The notes beneath the pieces are model-generated. The model had not been told where the DNA came from and did not search any database. It worked only from the letters and a program-made list of their open reading frames with translations. Below, one piece after another: positions 1 through 11,102 of a stretch of 64,000 nucleotides of DNA (within the stretch, counting starts at the first letter, position 1; every line of letters starts with the position of its first letter). The translations under genes and the position numbers were made by a program. The stretch comes from Aplectana chamaeleonis (lineage: Eukaryota > Nematoda > Chromadorea > Rhabditida > Cosmocercidae), in contig JAPDOI010000978.1 of the NCBI GenBank assembly GCA_029168955.1, forward strand, positions 178,479 through 242,478, in the 5' to 3' direction.

Positions 1-613
1 TGTTATGCAGTCTTTCTGATGAAGATTGTATCCATTGCAGGATTACGTAACTTCGGGACCGCACGAGGAACGATTGGAATGCAAAGGCAATGTTGAACCT
101 GCGGAACTTTGGCATCTACTCGCATTGTTATGCTGTAACATAGTGTTTTTTCTCCCTCATATATCTGCCACTTTATTAGTATCCCATTGTGTGGACATCT
201 GAACCGTGAAAGTTGCGATTTTTGTGTTTTTTTTCTATGTGAGGTGGTTTCCACAGATCACTGTATCTTCAGATTCGGCGATTTTCATAAACAAAGACTG
301 TGTGTTAGCAAAGGTATTACAGTGAAATGAGAAAAAACGAAGAAGATTGAGGAAGCCGCCTCGCTTTGTATGTACGTCTGTGAACATTCGGGTAGACTAC
401 CATTAAAATGAGGAGTATTCTGATTACTGTTATAAATTTTCATGGTTCTCCAGTGTTTCATGAGTATAATAAAGTTAGAAATCATCTTGAATGGCGAGGA
501 AACGGCGAGAACGGAGCAAATCCTAGGGTACCAAAATTATTTTCTTTGGGATGACCCGCGTAACCAGTGCGGGTGAGAACCGGGGTAGGACGGTCCCGCC
601 GCGAAGAGACGTT
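1..613. other. No recognisable gene; mixed unique sequence
   Basis: Short open frames exist on both strands (for example minus 254-3, 83 codons), but none shows a family motif, splice structure or codon pattern I recognise. From about 540 the base composition becomes GC-rich and leads into the hairpin at 614-698. I see nothing else to support here. Confidence 0.4.
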
Positions 614-698
614 GGGGGCGCCAGCCTCGTCCCACTGGCACGCCAGCCTTGTCATGGAAGGAAGGCTGGCGTCCTGGTGGAAGTGAGGCTCGCCCCCC
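614..698. repeat. GC-rich imperfect hairpin
   Basis: The stretch 614-650 is an imperfect inverted repeat of 662-698. Its inner arms, ACGCCAGCCTT at 640-650 and AAGGCTGGCGT at 662-672, are perfect 11-bp complements around an 11-nt loop. It lies just outside the inverted-repeat element at 712-2037, and its opposite-strand open frames are products of the symmetric GC-rich sequence rather than genes. Confidence 0.6.
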
Positions 699-711
699 TC
701 GAGTATCTGAG

Positions 712-2037
712 CAGACACCCACTTGGCGCGACGTAATTACGGACCCTGCACACAATCTCACGCCTAGTGGTATTTTTGGCAGTGAGCGAGGCGGCAACCC
801 AGTTTTCGTGGTTCCGAAGGATTTTACGGTTATTCTACTCAATCTGGGAAGAAGAATTTCCAGTTTAAGAATTGGAAACACTCGGATTGGCAAAAAACAT
901 TCACGTTTCTAGACTTTTTCGCTATTTCTACTATTGTACCATATTATTTTGCCTCTTTTTTACTATGTTAGGGTTTCTAAATGGTGCGTATGATCCAAAT
1001 ACTAAAATCTCGTTGTTTTTATTTCTTTTTTTGAGGCTCAATTCTTTACTTACTTACGTAGAAAATGTAATCCATCGTTCATTTGGCTTGTCTTTATAAA
1101 TTATTCACTGAGTGTTCGGAAACACTCGAATTGCCAAAAAAACTCACACTTATACAATTTTCTGCTATTTCCATTATTGTATGATTTTATTTTACTTACT
1201 TAATTTTTTTCAGTAAGTTATACTTTCTAAACGGCGCATACGATCCAATTATTGAAATCTGGTTGCTTTTTATTCTTTTTTCTTCGAAATCTTTTTCATT
1301 GTTGAGGTTCAGTTCTTTCCTTTCTTACATAGGAAAGGTAATCCATCGCTCATTTGGCTTATTTCCATAAATTGTTACCTGAGTTAGCCACAATTCGCCC
1401 AGCTCGTAAAGAAATCACCAATAAATTTGACATAAACCTCGACATGAACCAAGCTAGAGCATAAATTGGGACGCATTGCACTACTCCAATTTTCGGACTC
1501 CGAAAGTCGTCCACTTTCATCCTTTTCAATAGAAGGTATGGCTTATTTGAGATGCTGAGCACGGAAACACTTTGAATATCCGTCGTAGAACGAAATTTTA
1601 AATGCGGTGCTTCTACAGTAAGCTTCCTTAATACTGGGACCCTTTTTCCTCAATACTGGGAGCGGTCCCAGTATTGAGGAAAAAGCGCTCACTATACTGT
1701 ACAATGCAAAGGTTTTTTTTTCAAACACGAAATTGCAAGTAATACCGAAAGATGAAAAAAAAACAAAAAGTTTTCAATATTTTAATAGAAGATTCGGAAG
1801 TAGCCAGGAAGATTAATGGTGTCCAAAGCACAATAGAGGGAAGTAATCGCGAATCAAGGGAAAAGAATGGTGAGGACGAAAGAAAAATCGAATAACACCA
1901 GTAATAAGAAGGCAAAAATACTCATAAACCGCTTGAATTCACAAAACAAGGATGCAGGCTGCTCCACTGTCAAAAATACTATTAGGCGTGAGATTGTGTG
2001 CGGGGTCCGTAATTACGTCGCACCAAGTGGGTGTCTG
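712..2037. mobile_element. 1.3 kb element with 73-bp terminal inverted repeats
   Basis: Positions 712-784 (starting CAGACACCCACTTGG) match the reverse complement of 1965-2037 with only a few differences, so both ends of a 1326-bp segment are inverted copies. This is the layout of a non-autonomous DNA transposon. No transposase-like reading frame is visible inside; the interior is AT-rich with short frames only. I do not see a convincing target-site duplication (left flank TATCTGAG, right flank GTTAGCAT), so the exact ends, or whether one flank has been rearranged, remain uncertain. A Gypsy-type LTR begins 13 bp beyond the right end. Confidence 0.6.
1643..1684. repeat. Perfect 19-bp hairpin, 4-nt loop
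   Basis: TTTTTCCTCAATACTGGGA at 1643-1661 is the exact reverse complement of 1666-1684, separated by GCGG. A partial direct copy (AATACTGGGACC) sits immediately upstream at about 1630-1641. It could be a tiny foldback insertion or a transcribed hairpin; nothing distinguishes these here. Confidence 0.85.
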
Positions 2038-2050
2038 GTTAGCATTACTC

Positions 2051-2392
2051 TGGACACGCGGGAAGATCGAATGGTCGTAGGCGAGAGTAGATGTGAAGTA
2101 AATAGAGAGTGGATGGTTAGAGATGAGTGGCGGTCAGCGGCAATCGATTATTTAGAATCGTCGAACATTCGAGAAAATATTGAGCTAGGCGGCTGGTTCA
2201 CCGGACGCGGTCGAGACGGGACGATGAATGGCGTTGCGGGCTGGCTAAAATAGCCCCGCCCACTCGGACGGCGGCCTACAGTGGACCGTGGCAGGACCAA
2301 GCGTGCATGTTGGGAGCGCGTTCTTTAAGGGTATCTTCCCAACTGCCCAGCATATGATATTTATCGCAATAAGTCGCACGGAAGTCGCGACA
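2051..2392 (-). mobile_element. Lone LTR of a Gypsy-type element, copy 1
   Basis: This 342-bp segment is nearly identical to 23966-24307. Read on the minus strand it starts TGTCGCGACTTCC and ends GCGTGTCCA, the TG...CA form of an LTR. The other copy adjoins a gag-like reading frame, which identifies the family as a Ty3/Gypsy-type LTR retrotransposon. Here no internal region is recognisable on either side, so it is a solo or truncated LTR. No clean target duplication is seen. Confidence 0.75.
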
Positions 2393-2753
2393 CTCCCGCG
2401 AGACGAAGAAAAAAATTAAGCCTGCATGTCCCCTACACTCGACAAAAGTGAGAGAGAATTTTTCATGAGATACCGATAGAGAGACGATGGGAGATCTTAG
2501 TAGCGGGACGAGATAGAAGAATACAGCAAATGAAATAATACTAACCCGCACGGCTTCCATACCGGCATCAAGAGGGGTGCCTGGGTCCTCTAGTACTGTG
2601 AATAAAGTATAAAGAAGATAAATGAATGCATATATGAGAACATAAGAATAAATGAGGATAATATAGGAGGATAAATGAGAAGAGGAAAAATAACATATAT
2701 AAGCACATATGAATATACACAATGATCACCATCACGGTATAAATGGGGAGTAT
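2393..2753. other. No gene; AT-rich flank of the LINE
   Basis: The stretch contains AT-rich, imperfectly repeated ATAAATGA-type sequence (about 2595-2720) and ends at the LINE target site. The minus-strand open frames crossing it run into the LTR and show no recognised domain. Confidence 0.4.
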
Positions 2754-2766
2754 GAAGAAGGCAAGT
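2754..2766. repeat. Target-site duplication of the LINE, 5' copy
   Basis: GAAGAAGGCAAGT here is repeated exactly at 6213-6225 directly after the GAA-rich LINE tail. Part of the repeat (GAAGAAG) cannot be told from the tail, so the unambiguous duplication is GCAAGT plus a variable number of GAA units. Confidence 0.75.
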
Positions 2767-2859
2767 GCTGCCGAGATGTCGTACGTTCGTGCCGTGGCAG
2801 TGTGGAGGAAAGAAGATCGCCTCCGTGCAAACCGACGTCAACCCCTCCGAGAAGAGGGT

Positions 2860-4247
2860 TTTTGTCATGGGAGAGGTGCTGATCGGCCGCAGCTCTCCTG
2901 AGGATTTTATTACAAAGGGCCGGCGTCGAGAGGAATCCAGGTCCAGCACGGAAGTATCCATGTGCCACCTGCGGCGAGGATGTTACCTGGCATAAAACAA
3001 GTGTCCAGTGCTTCGGATGCCAAAGGTGGGTGCACTTCTCCTGTTTGGGCCTCAGTTCTGTGAGGCATCATGACTCATCCTTTCGTTGTGTTCTATGCTC
3101 TGCCCCCAACAACCCTGATTCCTCAATTACCAACCGCCCCCTCTCCATTGTTCACATTAATCTCAACGGCCTTCGCAACAAGTTATCTGAACTCTCTCTA
3201 TTCGCACGTTCTCATCACCCGGATGTTATCATGGTTCAAGAAACCAAGCTCTCTCCATCTACCACTTATCCCCAACCTAACATTCCGGGCTACACCGCCT
3301 ATCACATGCCAAGGACAGCTCTTGGGGGCGGAGTGTCTACTTTCGTTCAATCTGCCTTACCTTCTCATATTATCCCTAATACTCCTAAGGACGGTACTCT
3401 CGAGTACATTCCTGTCCACCTCCCCCTCAAAACCCCTTTATCTCTATTTAACATATATATTCCTCCTATATCATCTTGTCCCCCTCTTATAATCTTATTC
3501 CCCTCCTTAAGCAGTTGTACGACTGCTCACTCTCCCCTTCAGCTGTCTTTGCGGGTGACTTCAATGCTCACACGTTCTGTTCCGCTCTTGATTCTGACGC
3601 CAGAGGGGAAGATGTCGAAGAATGGGCTGAGGAGTGTGACCTGGTTATCCTCAATGATGACCAGCCCACTCGTCTCCCTGCCAACGGCCGACCTTCTAGC
3701 CCAGACATCTCTCTTGTGTCATCCAATCTCTCTAATGCTTGCACGTGGTCCACATCCACAACTCTCTCCAGTGATCACATTCCCGTCTTTGTCTATATTG
3801 ATCTCTCTGACTCTCTTGCCCCTTACTCTGGTTTTCGTCATCGTACTTATCTTAATTTAGGCCTAGCAGACTGGACCCTGTTCAGAGATGTTGCACTTCG
3901 CCATGCGGTCGACTACCCATGGAATGGTGATGTTCATCAGAAAGAGCGCCATCTAACAAGTGCCATCCGCAAGGCCATGAAAGCTGCAATTCCTGAGGGT
4001 CGTGTCAAGACCTTTTTCCAAATGTCAGCAGGAAATACTGCAGAAGATAAGAACCAGAGATGAGAAGAGAGCCGCAGACCATCTAGACCCGGACATAGCT
4101 GTGCTGGATAACGAGATCAAGCAGGATCTGGATAAGAACAAGAAGGAATGCTGGGAGAAGTTCACTGAAAAGCTGAATTTCAAGGCTGACGGAACTACGA
4201 CGTGGAAAGTGTTGAGGAAAATTTCCGGCAAGTCCGCTCCTCGATGA
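2860..4247 (+). pseudogene. LINE PHD finger plus AP-endonuclease domain (frameshifted)
   Basis: The open frame ending in the endonuclease begins after a stop near 2858. At 2943-3098 it encodes a PHD-like finger, C-x2-C (CATC), C-x2-C (CFGC), H-x2-C (HFSC), C-x2-C (CVLC). The endonuclease follows with its diagnostic residues: the Asn of HINLNGLR, the Glu of QETKL, GDFNAH, SPDISLVSS and SSDHIPVF. Homology passes from the frame of 3030-3490 to that of 3476-4063 near 3480, to another frame near 4020-4060, and into the RT frame near 4245. These shifts abolish a continuous protein. In intact elements of this kind the enzyme nicks the target for target-primed reverse transcription. Confidence 0.85.
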
Positions 4248-6178
4248 GCTCCGCTATTGAGTTCGAGGAGAACGTCTTCAAATCAGGGAAAGCGGCTGCT
4301 TATGCGCTCGGCAAGAACTTCTTCATCACACGTGCCAAGCGAGGCGTGCAGAACAGAGTCACGGTTAGAGAACTGAGCCGGTTGCCGCTCATGAACGCTT
4401 CTGAGGCCTTTACTCTCACGCAAGTGGAGAAGGCTATCAAAGAAATGCGGAATTCGAAGGCTATCGGACCTGACGGTATCTCCCCAGCCATCCTGAAGAA
4501 GCTTCCCACGGAACTTCTACCGATGCTTGCAGATATCATTAACACTTCTTTCCGGACCTGCACTCTACCCCAAGCTTGGAAGACAGCCAATGTGATACCG
4601 TTGCCAAAGCCAGGCAAGTCCCAAAGCACGGCAAAGGGCTTTCGACCAATAAGCCTGTTATCGCCCGTCGCTAAATTAGCTGAAAAGTTGATCGTGACGG
4701 ACCTGGCTGATCAAAATGAGCGACAGCAGCATCAGCATGGGTTCAGGAAACTTCACTCCACTACTACAGCTCTATTAAAGATCGTGAGCTTTGCGGTCGA
4801 TGGGTTCAACATGAGAAAGCCCCTGAGAACGGTGGCCGTCGCCCTCGACCTGAGCAAAGCGTTTGACTCTGTTAACTTGGGACTGCTGTCCGAGAAACTG
4901 CTCAAGTCGTCGCTACCATCATGGCAGAAGCGATGGATTGCAGCGTTCACTAAAGGCCGCCGTGCTAAGGTTCTGTTCCAGAATCATGTATCCGATAGCA
5001 TTCCAATAGCAGCCGGTGTTCCGCAAGGCGGAGTGTTGTCCCCTGCCCTATTCAGCCTGTATCTTGAGGACATTCCCGAGCCTACCAATGATGTAAGGAT
5101 TGTTATGTATGCTGACGACATCACCATCATGTGCCAGGATCGTGACCTGCAGATAGCCGCTAACAAGATCAGCGCCTATCTCGTCGAGTTGAAGCTCTTC
5201 CTCGATAAAATGATGCTCACAGTCTCTGCCGCAAAATCCTCTGTTTCAGTGTTCACAACGAACACCAAGGAACACAGTGCCCATCCAGATGTCAAATGGG
5301 ATGGTGACCTGTTGCCAGCAGCAAAATTCCCCAAGCTGCTTGGCCTTATTCTTGATCCCTCACTGAAGTTCCACAAAAACGCGGAACAGAAACAAACAGT
5401 CGTCAAGGCTAGACTTAATATCTTGAGAGCTCTCGGAGGAACATCATGGGGAAGCAGCCGAGAGACTATATTGAGAACCTACAGAGCAATACTTCAGCCG
5501 GCTCTGGAATATGCGGCACCAGTGTGGCAGCACCTGGTGTCTGACAGCTCCTGGAATAAGCTGCAGCGTGTACAGAATGCTGCGCTTAGAATTGCTACCG
5601 GTTGTGCAAGGAGCTCCCCGGTGGAGCATCTTCACGCGGAGGCCTGCATATTGCCGGTCAAGGAGCATTGTGAACTCCAGGCACAGCAGATGTATATTAA
5701 TGTTCTGAGGCAGCCGAATCATCCGTCAAAGAGAATTATGAAGCCCATAAGAGAGAGGTCGATTAGGACGCCGTTCGCCGATGCTCCTCGTAAAGTTGAT
5801 GTACAGAGATGGGCCGACTCCAACATGGAAAGGCTTCGTCTTCTGCGTGAGGAGCACACGCAATTTGTTCGAGGATATCTAGCAAAGGCGGCTGTGAACC
5901 CTATCTTGGGAACGGTGCCGCCTCGGGTTTGCGAGTCCGAGTCTCAACTCGGCAGACGAGCCAGATGTGCTCTTGCATCGCTGCGCTGTGGTCACTCTAT
6001 TCTGCTCATGTCTTACGTCAACAAGATCGACAGCAGCCGACCAGACGCATGCCCGGACTGTGGTGCTCCCGGACACGACACGGCGCACTTGTTCATGTGC
6101 CCGAAGAGACCTACCTCCTTAACAACAATGGACCTTTGGACGAATCCTGTGAAGGCCGCCCAGTTCCTCAACCTATGA
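4248..6178 (+). pseudogene. LINE reverse transcriptase and C-terminal zinc finger
   Basis: A long open frame, about 640 codons, with the RT fingers and palm in order: SKAIGPDGISPAIL, PISLLSPVAKLAEK, motif A LDLSKAFDSV near 4845, motif B GVPQGGVLSPALF near 5015, and motif C YADD at 5108. The C-terminal 100 residues contain CPDCGAPGHDTAHLFMCP, a zinc-knuckle-like finger common at the end of LINE ORF2 proteins, and end in TMDLWTNPVKAAQFLNL. The stop at 6176-6178 is followed by a short 3' UTR. This part is intact on its own but is separated from the endonuclease by a frameshift, and no start codon is convincing. The same C-terminal peptide is seen on the minus strand at 30734-30800. Confidence 0.92.
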
Positions 6179-6212
6179 CAAAAACCACTTTGAGGCTGCA
6201 GAAGAAGAAGAA

Positions 6213-6225
6213 GAAGAAGGCAAGT
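6213..6225. repeat. Target-site duplication of the LINE, 3' copy
   Basis: GAAGAAGGCAAGT matches 2754-2766. Because the target begins with GAAGAAG and the element tail is (GAA)n, tail and target share sequence, which fits priming on a complementary target. Confidence 0.75.
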
Positions 6226-6848
6226 AGTGATTCACTGGGTAAGAACGGAGAGAGGAACAAGATCGGGGATAGAGATGTCTTCACACTGGTCCACATCACC
6301 GGGCTGGCTTTCGAGTCGTCTATTGTGTGCTCGTCGGCGGTTGCTCGTAGGAGCATTGACGTGACATTCTGAACGATGAGCGTGAAACCCTTGTAACGAC
6401 CACTATAATGGCCCGGGGTCCTACTCCTACTTTTTTCTTTCTCCTACTCCTAGCTGCACCCAGTTTTCAAACGACTACTAGCTAAAAAGAGATTATCATG
6501 TTAAAATGCTCTCAAGGAAAAATGTATGCACGGAGTTACTCAGGTAAAACATGCTGACAAAAAACAGACTAAAAATAAAATTCAAATAATACTGAAACGA
6601 AAGAAAAAAAACGAGATACCTACCGTCAGCTTACTTACCCGGGGAACTGGTGATGGACGTGACTTACTGGCCGTAATAATTCTTGTACAGAATGTATGGT
6701 GTCCATTTTCGATCTAGTCTGACGCATGGACCAGGCGGCGGTCCGTGCGGGGTCGCCAGCCTCACTAGAGAATGGGGTTTCGATTCATGCGTGGTGATCT
6801 CCCGTCGCAGCCCCGTCCATTCATCAGACTAGAAGTATTGCGCGAACT
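6226..6848. other. No gene recognised between LINE and BEL/Pao fragment
   Basis: The former target sequence continues after the LINE. A GC-rich part (6720-6830) follows and may be the end of the BEL/Pao element that supplies the neighbouring gag, but no second copy in the window proves it to be an LTR. Small open frames here show no domain. Confidence 0.35.
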
Positions 6849-8189
6849 CTACATTGCCTCGAAAAACTTTTCCGTATCCTTGCCAATGTCATTGTCGAGC
6901 TGATTGTTCCTTGGGCATACGGCTTGATGGTGTCCGCTGTCATAGCAAACGCGGCAAGGATGAGTGCGGCGGCAATATCCCTGGGCGTGAATACACAGGC
7001 ATACGAGACAGCGTCCCTCACCGATAGCACGAGTGCAGCGCTCGGTCAGGCTTCTTACTTGCGTGCAGCTCGCCGTAAAATGTTGTCCCTTGCAGAATTG
7101 GCAGCATAAGTGGTCCATGGGATAAGCTGAGTCACGCGTGGAGCGATTGCCTTCAGGACTACGTGATCTGCTCTGACGAAGAGGAGCCTCAGTGCGACGT
7201 GACGAGTGGATACGAGATGAAGCGGGATGCTGAGATGGATCGTCGTGATGTGACTGCGCAGGATCGGACGACGATGATTGAGTTTGCGAGGAGGCTGTTT
7301 GAGGCGGGAATCCTTGTACCTCGAATGTTGATTCAGCGGTGTCCTGTTGTAACATCCTGACTATGTCGGAGACAGTACGACCGTCAGTCCTGGCTTGTGC
7401 AATCATGCCATCGACGTCTTGCGCGGTATTCGGTTGTGGTGGACGTGGCACGCGAAGAAGGTTGCGAATGGCTGTGTCGATATGCTTCAGATTTGTGAAT
7501 CCCATCGCTGTGGCTCCAGTCGCAGCCATCTGAAGGTGCTTGATTCGCTGAAGTGTGATGTGGTAGCGGCCCAACAGATCTACCAAACGCTGATTGTCCT
7601 CCACTGGGTTGAGAATCCCGTTGAGAAGAAGCTCATTGAGCGCGTTCCGATGAGTTTGAACATTGTAGAGCAACGTTGTGAGCTCCTCGTGATGCGTCAA
7701 TAGTGCCTGAATGCTCTTCCAGTCCTCTACGTTGCTTGGTAGATTTGTTTTGCACGTGATTAGCTTAGCTGTAGCCTCTACGATCCCTCTGAAGTGAGAC
7801 ACGAAGAGAAGAAACTGCACACCAGGAATGGGAGGGTAGTCACAGTCTGAGAGCTGCGGTGTTACAAAATCTTCGACAAGCTGTTCGCGAATGGTGACGT
7901 AGAAATCGTGACGGAGGGAGTTGTCGATCATCAGGTAGTCTCGAGACGACAGGTTGTCAACGCTGAAGGTGTTGTGAAAGTTAGTGGCCAGTGTGAGCTG
8001 ATGTGCAATCGCGAGTGTCATTCGTTGATCTGGTGGAATGGCGTAAGTGTGCGATTTGTCGTCGCCCGATACCTCCATGAACGCAATGTGGTAGTCTCCT
8101 CTGGCGTATTGTTCAATCAGCTCCTTCGACCGCATCACTCTGGCGTCCCTTGTATACTTGTCGTCACTGGACAAGCACTTCAGTCGACG
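6849..8189 (-). pseudogene. BEL/Pao-type gag, second element (fragment B)
   Basis: A minus-strand frame of about 440 codons, open from just after a TAG-TAA pair at 8195-8190. The first ATG is near codon 24 (MRSKELIEQ). The N-terminal two thirds are helical and of unknown fold. A Ser/Gln/Arg-rich linker follows, then a C-terminal Cys/His region: CQFCKGQHFTASC, CLVCLCIHAQGYC and CRVCYDSGHHQAVC. That triple pattern is typical of BEL/Pao gag zinc knuckles. It lies directly downstream of the RT piece of another element, so it is a separate copy or family joined to it. The frame itself is uninterrupted to its stop. No protease or RT follows it. Confidence 0.75.
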
Positions 8190-8192
8190 TTA

Positions 8193-9344
8193 CTATTGCG
8201 TATTATGAGCAGCTGTAGGCATACGGTACAAAGCCTGGATCTGGCGAATCACTGGAAGAAACAGCTCCTCGTCCATGTCTTTTGGGAGATCCGTAAGCGG
8301 CTCAATCGAATTTTGATCGTTCGGGAGGCTACTGTCGACGGACGTTTCCATCGGTGACCCTGATAGCTTAGGCTGAGAAGCGGAATCAGCCATAATACGA
8401 GATAATATAAGATCTCTATCGACGGCTTCGGCCGTAGTATCCGCTCCAAGCAAGATGTTGTCAACATAGGTATTGCGTTCGATTTCTATATTGAGTGGAT
8501 TGTCATTTCGCCGTAAATAGAAAAGGATAGATGCAGCTGAAAGAAAAGGAGAAGCGGTTATACCAAACGGAACACGTGTAAATCGAAAAATACGCAAGTT
8601 TGTTTTAGAAGGAGGTAGTGAATGGTCACGAAGCCATAAGAACCTTGTGGCGTCACGCTGATTCTTCTGGAGTCTAATCTGAAGAAAGACTTTTTCTACA
8701 TCTGAAATAAGAAGTATAGGAGACAAACGGGATAGAAGAAGAATACCGACAAGATCCGGTAGTATGGATGATCCTGAGTGAAGACAATCGTTTAGACTTG
8801 GTGCTCCTTCATAGTGAGACGAGGCATCGTAGACAATTCTGAGTCTTGTAGTAGCCGAAGTATCTTTGATAACAGCTTGGTGTGGGATGTAATAAACTCT
8901 ATGGTCGTCAAATTGATATTCGCTGACTTCTTCGATGATTCCTAGTCTCTTAAAAGCGAGCATTTTATTGTCGAGTAGTCTTGGGTGTGATGACTTCCAA
9001 GGAAATTGTACATACAGGTGCCCATCGATTTCTTGAGCGGTATCATGGAAATGTTCGAGTACCCGAGCATCTTCTTCTTGATCAAATGAAGGGTTAGGGT
9101 CATCGGTTATGCCGATGATGTCCAATTTGTCGTAACGAGATATGGGGTCCGATGATTGATAAGGCTGATATGAGTCCGAAGTGTTGAGTGCCGTATTTAT
9201 TGCAGATATAGATTGTGTATAATCAACGAAAAAATTTGGAACCTGAGAGAGTAGGTCCAAACCGGGTGTGACATAGAACCAAACCTGAAGGAAGTGGTAC
9301 GGGCGTATCTGTCGTGAGAATATCCCAGAAGTAATCCTCTCCAA
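8193..9344 (-). pseudogene. BEL/Pao reverse transcriptase, truncated
   Basis: The minus frame carries BEL/Pao pol hallmarks in order: the linker before the RT (SRYDKLDIIGI, VQFPWKSSHP), YYIPHQAVIK, RLRIVYDASSH, LNDCLHSGSS, ISDVEKVFLQIRL, QRDATRFLWLRD, RVPFGITASPFL and the catalytic YVDNILLG (this group often has YVDN rather than YVDD). Homology seems to stop soon after DLILSRIM near 8395. The last 65 or so codons look unlike RT and end at a TAG immediately followed by TAA. RNase H and integrase are missing, so the element is truncated. Confidence 0.88.
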
Positions 9345-9747
9345 TGAGGATGTCAGGCATAACTCCTTTTGTGGCTGTTAGTGAACCACACTCCACATGT
9401 TTTTTGAGAAAATGTTTATCCTCTTGACAGATGGTAATAGGCGAACATGGGATCGTAATTGTGGCCTTGGTGCGAAGGAGAACTGTAAATGGTGATTTTT
9501 CCTTATCTACCAAAGTGAGGTAGACCAGGCCAGAAAGCTCTGTAATCCTATGTCCTCCAAATGCTACGGTAGTCAGATTTTTGTGTTCGATAGTCCGAAG
9601 GTTGAGACGTGTCACCGCATCCTGCGTAATGAAACTTTTCTGTGCGCCAGTATCCAGAAGCAATATGAGTGGTTCGTATTGCTTGGTCGAAATTTCGAAA
9701 GCAGATGCCTGTACGGTCATGAGGACACAGAATTTAGGCGCATCCAT
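9223..9747 (-). pseudogene. BEL/Pao aspartic protease region
   Basis: This minus frame contains LLLDTGAQKSFI, the D-T-G catalytic motif of a retropepsin, followed by the conserved MPDILIGEDYFWDIL and LPSGLVLC segments seen at the protease-RT junction of BEL/Pao polyproteins. It overlaps the RT frame by about 120 bp in another phase, so a frameshift separates protease and RT. A second shift separates it from the zinc-knuckle frame upstream. Confidence 0.82.
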
Positions 9748-9962
9748 AGTAGTTGTTAATTGGACATTGTCACGATCGTCCTCTCCATAAGCGCTGGCTA
9801 TCGTGGTGCTTTCTTCTTCAGTGTCGACGCTTAGATTGACTGGTGATTCTTCATTTCGTCGACTGCGTGACCGTGTGCTACTATGCTCGTGACGTGATGT
9901 ATTTGGCGCTTGATGATCGCGACTTTTGTCTCGACCGTCGTTTCGGCGTTCTCTGAAACGAA

Positions 9963-10460
9963 CTACCGACCGCCCTGGAGAATCGTGATGTCGAGATCCT
10001 CTTGCTGGAGAAGGGCTTCAATCGCCATGACTTTTGTGTGGGAATACGAGCTGTTCCTTAAAGCGTTTCTGGAGCATCTGTAATCTTCGTAGGAAGAATT
10101 CCTAGATCTCCGACTGCTGTGTGATGAGTCTCTTGATGGAGATCTGTATCGATCACGACTATGGAAGCTCCTTGAGCGATGAGATTCGGAATTGCGACGA
10201 ATTCCTCGACAAAGAAGGTGGTGATGGTCTGCATTGCAACGGTTACACCTGGGATAATTGCAGTAATAGCTAGTATGTCCAGAACGAAGGCATTTCCAAC
10301 AGAGATTGAGTTGGTTGACTATTTCGCGACGTTCTGCTACGGAAAAATATCGATAGCAACGAGTAGAGCGATGATTTTGCGACTTGCAAAAGCAACAAAT
10401 ATTGGGATCAACATTAGCGCGAGGCGATGGTGTCCTTGAACGGCTACTGCTGAGGTGCAC
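9963..10460 (-). pseudogene. BEL/Pao gag zinc-knuckle and Arg/Ser-rich segment
   Basis: Three Cys/His clusters follow one another: CCFCKSQNHRSTRC, CWKCLRSGHTSYYC and CNRCNADHHHLLC. This is the nucleocapsid-like part of a BEL/Pao gag. An Arg/Ser-rich stretch (SRSFHSRDRYRSPSRDSS) follows and leads to the protease. It is out of frame with the gag core upstream and the protease downstream. Confidence 0.82.
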
Positions 10461-10536
10461 AACATTAAACTCTGAATTTGGCTTGCTTATCGAGTAATCG
10501 TCCAGCTTCTTGAGCTCTTTAATGGTCTCATCGAGA

Positions 10537-11100
10537 CTATCCAGAAGTTAAGGCATTTTCCAAACCTTGCCAGATCTGTGTTCTTGCTTGTTTACTTCTT
10601 ACAGCTTTTCGCGAGGGAATTTGTTCTGAAATCAACTTCATGAGTGATAGTGAAGTCGACGTATCTTCGAAACGGTTGAGCTGAAGTATGAAGGATTGTA
10701 TCTGGCATAATGTATTGCGTTGCGACGAAGCTCTCGCGTTAGAAGTAGGTAGATCTTCCAACTTCTGAAGGAAAAGATTATGCGTGAACTGTGGCCTATC
10801 CAAGCGATTCTGTAGAGCCTGGATCGCCAAATGATAGTTTTCTGGTCTCGTGCTGTCGTAACCTTGAATCGCTAGCAAGGCTGTACCTTTGAGTGAATTG
10901 ATCAAATGCAAGAATTTTGCCGAGGTTTGCAGCGAGGTGTTTTCGTGAACTGTTGTCTTAAAACGAGCCCAAAAATGGTGATAATGCATGACGTCGTCAT
11001 CAAATGTGGGTAATTCCAACTTGCGAAGTTGGATCGGTTGGGCTGTGTACGACGAGTCCTGAGATGGTGAATTGACAATTCTCTGTTGCTGGTCTGGATT
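10537..11100 (-). pseudogene. BEL/Pao gag core (DUF1759-like)
   Basis: The frame reads PIQLRKLELPTFDDDV, then HFWARFKTTVHEN, KFLHLINSLKGTALLAIQGY and NYHLAIQALQNRLDRPQ. This matches the DUF1759 gag core of Pao elements, in which a 'LELPxFxGD' entry is followed by a capsid-like helical domain. The conserved part begins before the first ATG at 11019, so the start was lost by the shift from the upstream frame near 11060-11100. It ends at a stop at 10537 before the zinc knuckles. Confidence 0.82.
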
Positions 11101-11102
11101 GT

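Larger units (their letters stand above)
2767..6212 (+). mobile_element. Non-LTR retrotransposon (LINE), apparently full length, frameshifted
   Basis: A 3.4 kb element reading left to right: a 5' region, a PHD-type zinc finger, an AP-like endonuclease, a reverse transcriptase with YADD at 5108-5119, a C-terminal CCHC-like finger, a 30-nt 3' UTR and a (GAA)n tail at 6201-6219. Matching 13-bp repeats at 2754-2766 and 6213-6225 look like the target-site duplication and suggest the 5' end at about 2767 is the original one. The domain order (endonuclease then RT, no RNase H seen) fits the Jockey/CR1 group, though the exact clade is not settled. At least three frameshifts break the reading frame, so this copy is dead. 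Confidence 0.88.

Noticed and set aside
537..893. 118-codon minus frame with opposite plus frames
   Set aside because: It overlaps a GC-rich hairpin and an inverted-repeat end, with no domain; probably chance.
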